Positions 58,252 to 64,000 of a stretch of 64,000 nt of DNA are shown one piece after another. The notes below the pieces were generated by a model. That model was not told where the DNA came from. It saw nothing but the letters and a program-made list of their open reading frames with translations, and ran no database searches. This stretch comes from SIG701 sp045611685. Its GTDB lineage: Bacteria; Bacillota; Clostridia; Oscillospirales; CAG-272. Where the stretch lies: the NCBI GenBank assembly GCA_045611685.1, contig JAZKXO010000097.1, positions 1 to 64,000 of the forward strand, read 5' to 3'. A program made the position numbers and the translations under genes. Every line of letters begins with the position of its first letter. The first letter of the stretch is position 1.

Positions 58252-60096
58252 TCAGTTATCGCTCTTGTCTTCGAAATCGGCGTTGTAGTACGTGCCGTCG
58301 CCACCCTGGGCTCCTGCTCCCGGATTCGCATTCGGATCAAAGCCCTGCGCACCCGCCGCCTGCGCCGCCTGGTAGAGCTTCTCTGCAAGCGGATAGAAGG
58401 ATTTCTCAAGCGCCTCGGTATCTGCCTTGATCGCTTCCGTATCGCCGTTCTTCACGGTTTCCTTGAGTTTCTCGATAGCAGCGTTCACGGGGGCCTTCTC
58501 GTCCTCGGTAACCTTGTCGCCGAGTTCACCGAGAGACTTCTCGATCTGGAAGATCATGCTTTCGGCGTGGTTCTTTACCTCAACGGCTTCCTTCAGTTTC
58601 TTATCTTCCTCGGCGAACTTCTCCGCATCCTTCACAGCGCGGTCGATATCCTCCTTGGACATATTGGTGGAAGACGTGATGGTGATGTGCTGTTCTTTGC
58701 CCGTGCCCTTATCCTGCGCGGTAACGTTTACGATACCGTTGGCATCAATATCAAACGTAACCTCGATCTGCGGGATGCCGCGGGGTGCGGGAGCGATGCC
58801 GTCAAGAATGAATCTGCCGAGCGTCGTGTTGCCGGCGGCCATATCTCTTTCGCCCTGCAGAACGTGGATCTCAACGGAGGTCTGACCGTCTGCTGCGGTA
58901 GAGTATACCTGACTCTTCTTTACGGGAATCGTCGTGTTGCGGTCGATGATGCGGTTGAATACGCCGCCGAGCGTCTCGATACCGAGAGACAGAGGCGTTA
59001 CGTCGAGGAGGAGCACGTCCTTGACGTCGCCACCCAGAACGCCGCCCTGAATAGCCGCACCGACAGCTACGCACTCGTCGGGGTTGATGCCCTTGAAGGG
59101 ATCCTTGCCGATGAAGTTCTTGACTGCTTCCTGTACAGCGGGGATTCTCGTGGAGCCGCCGACGAGGAGGACCTTATCCACCTGGGATACGGTGAGGCCG
59201 GCGTCAGAGAGCGCCTTCTTCGTGGGCACCATAGTACGCTCTACGAGATCGGCGGTAAGTTCGTTGAACTTTGCACGGGAGAGCGTTGCATCAAAGTGCT
59301 TCGGACCGGTTGCGTCTGCGGTGATGAACGGCAGATTGATCTGCGTGCTCATCGTGCCGGAAAGCTCGATCTTCGCCTTTTCCGCGGCTTCCTTCAGTCT
59401 CTGGAGAGCCATCTTATCCTGTCTCAGGTCAATGCCGTTCTCTACCTTGAACGTGTCTGCGATCCAGTCGATGATACGCTGGTCGAAATCGTCGCCGCCG
59501 AGAGCGGTATCGCCGTTCGTTGCAAGCACTTCAAATACGCCGTCGGAGATCTCAAGGAGAGATACGTCAAACGTACCGCCGCCGAGGTCGTACACCATGA
59601 TCTTCTGATCCATGCCGTCCTTATCCACACCGTAAGCAAGTGCGGCGGCGGTCGGCTCGTTGATGATACGCTTTACTTCGAGACCTGCGATCTTGCCGGC
59701 GTCCTTCGTAGCCTGGCGCTGTGCGTCGGAGAAGTATGCGGGCACGGTGATAACCGCGTCGGTAACGGTAGCACCGAGGAATGCTTCCGCATCGGATTTC
59801 AGCTTCTGCAGAATCATCGCGGAGATCTCCTGCGGCGTCAGCTGCTTTCCGTCGATATCTACTTTGTAATCGGTGCCCATCTTGCGCTTGATGCTCATGA
59901 TGGTACGGTCGGGGTTGGTGATTGCCTGACGCTTTGCTACCTGACCGACCATTCTCTCGCCGGTCTTGGAGAATGCAACGACAGACGGGGTAGTCCGCGC
60001 GCCTTCCGGATTGGGGATAACTGCCGGCTCGCCGCCCTCATAAACGGCAACGCAGGAGTTGGTCGTACCAAGATCTATACCGATGATTTTTCCCAT
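58252..60096 (-). CDS. dnaK: Chaperone DnaK (Hsp70)
   Basis: A 614-residue Hsp70: ATPase domain with IGIDLGTTNSCVAV (about 4-17), VYDLGGGTFDVS (about 170-181) and LVGGSTRIPAVQ (about 312-323); substrate domain with EIHVLQGER; and a Gly-rich tail. It lacks the 24-residue insertion in the ATPase domain typical of Gram-negative DnaK, as expected for Bacillota. Part of hrcA-grpE-dnaK-dnaJ-prmA. Confidence 0.98.
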   Translation of the reverse strand: MGKIIGIDLGTTNSCVAVYEGGEPAVIPNPEGARTTPSVVAFSKTGERMVGQVAKRQAITNPDRTIMSIKRKMGTDYKVDIDGKQLTPQEISAMILQKLKSDAEAFLGATVTDAVITVPAYFSDAQRQATKDAGKIAGLEVKRIINEPTAAALAYGVDKDGMDQKIMVYDLGGGTFDVSLLEISDGVFEVLATNGDTALGGDDFDQRIIDWIADTFKVENGIDLRQDKMALQRLKEAAEKAKIELSGTMSTQINLPFITADATGPKHFDATLSRAKFNELTADLVERTMVPTKKALSDAGLTVSQVDKVLLVGGSTRIPAVQEAVKNFIGKDPFKGINPDECVAVGAAIQGGVLGGDVKDVLLLDVTPLSLGIETLGGVFNRIIDRNTTIPVKKSQVYSTAADGQTSVEIHVLQGERDMAAGNTTLGRFILDGIAPAPRGIPQIEVTFDIDANGIVNVTAQDKGTGKEQHITITSSTNMSKEDIDRAVKDAEKFAEEDKKLKEAVEVKNHAESMIFQIEKSLGELGDKVTEDEKAPVNAAIEKLKETVKNGDTEAIKADTEALEKSFYPLAEKLYQAAQAAGAQGFDPNANPGAGAQGGDGTYYNADFEDKSDN

Positions 60097-60161
60097 AATA
60101 ATTATTCCTCCAAAATGTTTGATTTTTTATTGAAATTGGGGTTGTTGACTTTGTTAAGCGA

Positions 60162-60755
60162 TCAGTTCGCAACGCGCACCATGGCGTAGCGGATGATCTT
60201 GTCGCCGCGGCGGTAACCGCTTTGGAATACTTCCACGATCTCGCCCTCGCCGTGCTCATCGTCTTCTACGTGAAGCACTGCGTTATGGATATTGGGATCG
60301 AACGTATCTCCGGGCGCACCGTATTCGGTAACGTCCATTTTACCGAGAATCTCGGGGACGGAGGAGAGGATCATACGAACGCCCTCCGCGACTTTCGCGG
60401 GATCGCCGTCGGCATACTCGCGCGCCTGTTTGAGGTTATCAAACAGCGGCAAAAGCTGCATGACGCTGTCCGTTACGGCATCGGCGTAGATGCCGTCGCG
60501 TTCCTTTGCACTGCGTTTGCGGAAGTTATCGTACTCGGCAAGAACGCGGAGATATTTATCCTTTGCCTCGGCCGCCGCCTCTTCTGCCTCTTTCAGCTTC
60601 TTCTCAAGCTCGGCGATCTCGGCACGCGTCTTTTTGCCGTCGCGCCGTCCGCCGGTCGTTTTTTCGGGCTGTGCGGTCTCCGTTTCCACCGTGCCGTTCT
60701 CCTGATTTACGGTCGGTTCTTCCGCCGTATTCTGCATCGTTTCTTCTTTGTTCAT
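60162..60755 (-). CDS. grpE: Nucleotide exchange factor GrpE
   Basis: A 197-residue GrpE: acidic disordered N-terminal 40 residues, long coiled coil (about 45-105) with KDKYLRVLAEYDNFRKRSAKE, and the beta-rich head (about 130-190) ending VFQSGYRRGDKIIRYAMVRV. It releases ADP from DnaK. 11 bases after hrcA, 65 before dnaK. Confidence 0.96.
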   Translation of the reverse strand: MNKEETMQNTAEEPTVNQENGTVETETAQPEKTTGGRRDGKKTRAEIAELEKKLKEAEEAAAEAKDKYLRVLAEYDNFRKRSAKERDGIYADAVTDSVMQLLPLFDNLKQAREYADGDPAKVAEGVRMILSSVPEILGKMDVTEYGAPGDTFDPNIHNAVLHVEDDEHGEGEIVEVFQSGYRRGDKIIRYAMVRVAN

Positions 60756-60766
60756 CGTCCTCGTCC

Positions 60767-61846
60767 TTACTCTGTGTGTTCTTCCGCGCCGCCGTCGTCA
60801 AGCGCGTCGCGGATGCTGGCTGTCAGCTGATCGATCATCGAGATCACGCGGGAGTAATCCATACGCGTAGGTCCGATGATGCCGATCGTGCCGATGGCGT
60901 GGCCGCCGCTTTTGATCGTTTTGAATATCAGGGTGGAATTGTCCATGATATTCACCATGTTCTCGTGCCCGATGTAGACCTGCACCTTGCCGTCGTCGCC
61001 GGATTGCTCCACCGCCCGCGTCTCCTCCGAAATGAGCTTCAAAAGATCGTCCTTCTGCTCAAACATCTGAAGCATCTGCTTTAGGCGGTCAAAATCGTAA
61101 TACTCCGGATAGGAAAGCAGCCGGTTGATGCCGTCAAACTTGAGTTCTCCGCCGGAGAACGAGGTGAGCGTTTCGTATACACCCTTCGAAACCGGATTCA
61201 CGAGGTACGCGTACACGCCCATTCGCCGTTCCATATCGAGAAGAAGCGGCATAGTGATCTCCTCCGCCGTAACGGACACGAGACACTGATTGAGCGTGTG
61301 CGCCAAAAGCGCCGCCGCCTCGTCGGGAACGACCGTCTCCGAGAGGATGTACTTGCTCTTGACGGCACCGTTGGACATCACCATCACGAGCACCATTTTT
61401 CTTTCCGCAACGCGGATTACCTCAAAGCGGGTAACCACGTTTCTAACGTGCCGTGAGCGAAGTGCCAGCGCCGTGTAGTTCGTCATGGAGGACGCAAGGC
61501 GCATCGCCTCGTCGAGAATATTATCAAGCTCCGCCTGACGGGAACGGAGTGCCGTTTTGAGCTGCGTGATCTCGCGGTTCGTCATATTATACCGCTCGAC
61601 GAGAGAATCCACGTAAAAGCGATACCCCGCCTCGGAAGGAACGCGTCCCGCCGAAGTATGCGGCTGTTCCAGATAACCCATTTCCTCGAGTTCGGCCATT
61701 TCGTTGCGAATCGTAGCAGGCGAATACGCGATCTCTTTATACTGCGTCAGATACTTGCTGCCGACGGGCTCACCCATCTCAATGTGAGATTCGATTACAG
61801 CCTTCAGTATCAGCTTCTTTCTTTCACTCAGTTCTCTGCCTCTCAC
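60767..61846 (-). CDS. hrcA: Heat-inducible transcription repressor HrcA
   Basis: A 359-residue repressor of class I heat-shock genes. N-terminal winged helix (about 1-80; YSPATIRNEMAELEEMGYLEQPHTSAGRVPSE is the DNA-recognition stretch in two pieces), GAF-like middle and dimerisation domains. It binds CIRCE with help from GroEL. The start is GTG at 61846 with GGAGAGGAGG upstream. Its own CIRCE lies at 61880-61906, so the operon is autoregulated. Confidence 0.96.
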   Translation of the reverse strand: MRGRELSERKKLILKAVIESHIEMGEPVGSKYLTQYKEIAYSPATIRNEMAELEEMGYLEQPHTSAGRVPSEAGYRFYVDSLVERYNMTNREITQLKTALRSRQAELDNILDEAMRLASSMTNYTALALRSRHVRNVVTRFEVIRVAERKMVLVMVMSNGAVKSKYILSETVVPDEAAALLAHTLNQCLVSVTAEEITMPLLLDMERRMGVYAYLVNPVSKGVYETLTSFSGGELKFDGINRLLSYPEYYDFDRLKQMLQMFEQKDDLLKLISEETRAVEQSGDDGKVQVYIGHENMVNIMDNSTLIFKTIKSGGHAIGTIGIIGPTRMDYSRVISMIDQLTASIRDALDDGGAEEHTE

Positions 61847-61879
61847 TTTGGACGTTGCCTCCTCTCCGAACGGTTCGTT

Positions 61880-61906
61880 TTAGCACTCTGTTTGCCAAAG
61901 TGCTAA
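61880..61906 (-). promoter_or_regulatory. CIRCE operator (HrcA-binding site)
   Basis: TTAGCACTC (61880-61888), 9 bases, AAGTGCTAA (61898-61906). It differs from the consensus GAGTGCTAA half-site by one base. It lies 34-60 bases before the hrcA GTG and just downstream of the promoter -10 box. Confidence 0.92.
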
Positions 61907-61918
61907 CTCTCGACTAAC

Positions 61919-61947
61919 AATTTACCATTTTACCGCCCCAAAATCAA
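61919..61947 (-). promoter_or_regulatory. Promoter of the hrcA operon
   Basis: On the minus strand TTGATT (61942-61947), 17 bases, TAAATT (61919-61924), placed so that the transcript would start next to CIRCE. Hexamers are weaker than consensus. Confidence 0.55.
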
Positions 61948-62008
61948 CACTAATATAAATACATTTTGTTAACATTTTGTAAACGAGGCGGTTTTTTATC
62001 ACTGAAAG

Positions 62009-62038
62009 AAAGAGACTGCGCAAAAACGCAGTCTCTTT
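62009..62038 (-). terminator. Terminator of the surface protein gene at 62075
   Basis: A 12-bp perfect stem AAAGAGACTGCG / CGCAGTCTCTTT with a CAAAAA loop, followed by CTTTCAG on the minus strand. Confidence 0.8.
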
Positions 62039-62074
62039 AGGAGTTCATATTCATTTTTCCGAATCGGGAGAATT

Positions 62075-62887
62075 TTATACGCGACGGCGACGGCGGCTCA
62101 CAAAAATCGCACAGCCCGCGGCACCGAAAAGCATGCACAGAGAAAGAGAGGCGCGATCTGCCGTAGGAGGAGCGACGGGGTCATCCTCGCTCGCCGTTAT
62201 CTTGTACGATTCGGTGGCGTATTTGCCCATTTTCTTTTCGTAGCCGACTCCGCCGACCACGTGAACCGACTCTACAGAAACGGACGCGTTGCGCAAAACG
62301 AAGCCACGGCTCCCTTCGCCGATAATCTTAACCGACGGGAGAGCTAATGTTTCTGCGTGCTCACCGCATACTGCCTGCACCTCGTACATCATTCCCTCGC
62401 GAATGGGAACGGTAACGGTAACCGCCTCCCCCTTCGCCATCGCTTCTTTGAGCGAATCACTGAACGCGCCGATGCCGTCGAGCGTACCGTTCGCACGAAA
62501 GATAAGCTCCGTACGATTGGAGGGGACGTCGCCCTTGCCGGTCATGAGAAAACCGAAATAGCCGTTCGCGGCGGCGATTTCCGTAAAGGAAAACGAAAAC
62601 TCCACCGTATATGTATCCGCCCACGCACCGCCATCCGGCAGATCGGGCAAGAGAAGATACGTTTTCAGATCGTCCTCGGGCTTTACCGAAAGGCAACCGT
62701 CAAAAGAAACCGTCGGCGTACCGCCGCCCGTACCGAAGCGGATACCGGTCTCGGCAAAGTTTGAGAAATCGGCGTACCGCTGGGCAAACATAACCTCACC
62801 GAAAAGAGGCTCGGCCGCCGAAGAAAGCACCGTCAGAGAACAAAAAAGCGAGAGAAGCAAAACGACGCTAAAAACCCGTTTCAGCAT
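62075..62887 (-). CDS. Secreted, membrane-tethered surface protein, unknown function
   Basis: A 270-residue protein with a signal peptide (about 1-25, cut near SSA-AEP), a strand-rich extracellular domain (about 30-235; FSFSFTEIAAANGYFGFLM is jelly-roll/LamG-like) and a C-terminal membrane helix (about 248-264) capped by RRRRRV. There is no LPxTG, so the tail acts as a plain anchor or stop-transfer. It might bind a carbohydrate; no enzyme motif seen. Lone gene with its own terminator. Confidence 0.6.
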   Translation of the reverse strand: MLKRVFSVVLLLSLFCSLTVLSSAAEPLFGEVMFAQRYADFSNFAETGIRFGTGGGTPTVSFDGCLSVKPEDDLKTYLLLPDLPDGGAWADTYTVEFSFSFTEIAAANGYFGFLMTGKGDVPSNRTELIFRANGTLDGIGAFSDSLKEAMAKGEAVTVTVPIREGMMYEVQAVCGEHAETLALPSVKIIGEGSRGFVLRNASVSVESVHVVGGVGYEKKMGKYATESYKITASEDDPVAPPTADRASLSLCMLFGAAGCAIFVSRRRRRV

Positions 62888-62999
62888 ACCAGACGCCTCC
62901 TCTCTTCCATGTTGATGGCTCTACATACATTATACTATCCATGAAAGGGAAAATCAAGGGAAATTGGTTATTTTCAAAAAGGATTTCTTTGGCAAAAAA

Positions 63000-63024
63000 A
63001 GAGCCGCCGTGAAAGCGGCAGCTC
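63000..63024 (-). terminator. Terminator of the MsmX/UgpC-type ATPase gene
   Basis: A stem AGAGC-U-GCCG / CGGC-G-GCUCU on the minus strand (10 bp with one U-G pair) followed by a run of seven T. Confidence 0.85.
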
Positions 63025-63037
63025 TTCGTTTTTTCGA

Positions 63038-64000
63038 TTAGTGAACGATATAGCGCTCGGTGTCCTTGTCGAAGAAGTGAACGCGGGACATATCGATCGC
63101 GATCTTGATCACGTCGCCTGCGCGAGCCGTGGAACGGGCAGAAACGCGAGCGGTCATCGTCTGCTCGTTGGCGACGAGGTACAGATAGATCTCGGAGCCC
63201 ATAAGCTCGGTAACTTCTACGTCGCACTCGATTACGGAATCGGGCATGCTGGAAATGTACATCGGTTCGTCGTGGATGGACTCCGGACGGATACCCATGA
63301 CAACGTCCTTGCCGATGTAATCCTTGATAACGGGATCGTTAGCCTTCTCAGCCGGCAGCTTGAGCGCATCGGTTCCGAATACGGCGTAGATGCCGTCGCC
63401 CTTCTGCTCGAGCGTGCAGTTGATGAAGTTCATCTGCGGCGTGCCGATAAAGCCTGCAACAAAGAGGTTTACGGGCAGATCGTAGAGGTTCTGAGGAGTA
63501 TCTACCTGCTGGATAAGACCGTCTTTCATAACAACGATACGGGTAGCCATGGTCATAGCCTCGACCTGGTCATGCGTTACGTATACGAAAGTGGTACCAA
63601 CTCTCTGGTGGATCTTGGTAAGCTCGGTTCTCATCGTTGCACGGAGCTTTGCGTCCAGGTTGGACAGCGGCTCGGCGAGAAGGAATACCTTCGGGTTACG
63701 AACGATTGCACGACCGAGAGCAACACGCTGCTTCTGACCGCCGGACAGAGCCTTCGGCTTTCTGTCAAGCAGGTGGGTGATATCGAGGATACGAGCAGCC
63801 TCTTCTACGCGACGCTTGATCTCCTCCTTCGGAGTCTTGCGGAGCTTGAGACCGAATGCCATGTTATCAAACACGGACATATGCGGATACAGAGCGTAGT
63901 TCTGGAATACCATCGCGATATCGCGATCTTTAGGTGCTACGTCGTTCACGAGCTTCTCGCCGATGAACAGTTCGCCCTCGGAGATCCCCTCAAGGCCTGC
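63038..64000 (-). CDS. Carbohydrate ABC transporter ATP-binding protein (MsmX/UgpC type), cut by window edge
   Basis: Frame open to the window edge, so the N-terminus with Walker A is missing. Visible: DRDIAMVFQNYALYPHMSV (Q-loop region), signature LSGGQKQRVALGRA, D-loop SNLDAKLR, H-loop VTHDQVEAMTMATRI, and the C-terminal OB-like domain (TOBE) with VMGIRPESI. MsmX/UgpC ATPases power sugar ABC importers, often several at once. Odd point: Walker B reads VFLLAEP, with Ala (codon GCC, about 63680) where the family has the Mg-binding Asp (LLDEP). No permease genes are beside it. Confidence 0.88.
   Translation of the reverse strand, partial: AGLEGISEGELFIGEKLVNDVAPKDRDIAMVFQNYALYPHMSVFDNMAFGLKLRKTPKEEIKRRVEEAARILDITHLLDRKPKALSGGQKQRVALGRAIVRNPKVFLLAEPLSNLDAKLRATMRTELTKIHQRVGTTFVYVTHDQVEAMTMATRIVVMKDGLIQQVDTPQNLYDLPVNLFVAGFIGTPQMNFINCTLEQKGDGIYAVFGTDALKLPAEKANDPVIKDYIGKDVVMGIRPESIHDEPMYISSMPDSVIECDVEVTELMGSEIYLYLVANEQTMTARVSARSTARAGDVIKIAIDMSRVHFFDKDTERYIVH

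Noticed and set aside
62075..62150. LPxTG-type sortase anchor on the surface protein
   Set aside because: The C-terminal helix and Arg tail are present but no LPxTG-like motif precedes them.
1..64000. Transposases, integrases, phage or toxin-antitoxin modules
   Set aside because: None were recognised in any frame; the accessory signals are small repeats and orphan genes only.

Overview
The window looks like chromosomal DNA from a Gram-positive anaerobe of the Clostridia (Bacillota), probably gut-associated. The signs are HrcA/CIRCE heat-shock control, DnaD/DnaI-type primosome genes, a T-box leader on pheST, a SpoVB/MurJ-type flippase, FtsEX with an M23 peptidase, meso-diaminopimelate dehydrogenase, a GrpB-family protein and rubrerythrin. 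Most genes are housekeeping genes in moderately GC-rich DNA. No rRNA, IS transposase, integrase, phage module or CRISPR array is visible.

Layout. (1) 1-5,885 is clearly more AT-rich, with AGA/ATA-type codon use. It carries a PHP phosphoesterase, a DUF4304-like gene, a cysteine desulfurase-thioesterase-ABC exporter run, rubrerythrin and several short repeats. (2) From about 5,912 onward the DNA is GC-richer: typA, a DinG/XPD-type Fe-S helicase, a zinc-ribbon protein, a 43-residue Cys-rich membrane peptide, dnaI- and dnaD-like genes with DnaA-box-like sites upstream, tsaD-rimI-dCMP deaminase, the flippase and trxA. (3) 18.2-25 kb holds tRNA-Glu with a tRNA-derived repeat beside it, a purine phosphoribosyltransferase, pheST with its T-box, and a lipoprotein/SGNH hydrolase pair. 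(4) 25-32 kb holds gdhA, two AT-richer orphan genes and a heterodimeric ABC exporter. (5) 32.2-34.6 kb is the rpmG-secE-nusG-rplK-rplA run behind a consensus promoter. (6) 34.7-47.6 kb holds ddh, a PiT phosphate transporter, thiI, grpB, a class 3 lipase, a small alarmone synthetase, a CofE-like ligase, a GH3 enzyme, a LemA protein with a large partner, and a CDF metal exporter. (7) 47.6-55.2 kb holds lysS-greA-ctpA-M23 peptidase-ftsX-ftsE and a CdaR/PucR-type regulator. (8) 55.3-61.9 kb holds a small membrane protein with an unusual leader, then prmA-dnaJ-dnaK-grpE-hrcA under CIRCE. (9) The window ends with a secreted surface protein and an MsmX/UgpC-type sugar ATPase cut by the right edge.

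Most gene sets are coherent: FtsEX plus a coiled-coil M23 peptidase and a CtpA protease for septal wall cleavage; NusG/SecE/L11/L1 for transcription and translation; HrcA-controlled chaperones. Nothing is an obvious new defence or mobile system. The best leads are the sharp composition junction at about 5.89 kb, the DnaA-box cluster before dnaD-dnaI, the orphan DUF7662-like gene and its neighbour, the CofE-like ligase, the LemA/large-partner pair, the uORF plus UUCG-hairpin leader at 55.8 kb, the tRNA-derived element, and an Ala in place of the Walker B Asp in the terminal sugar ATPase.
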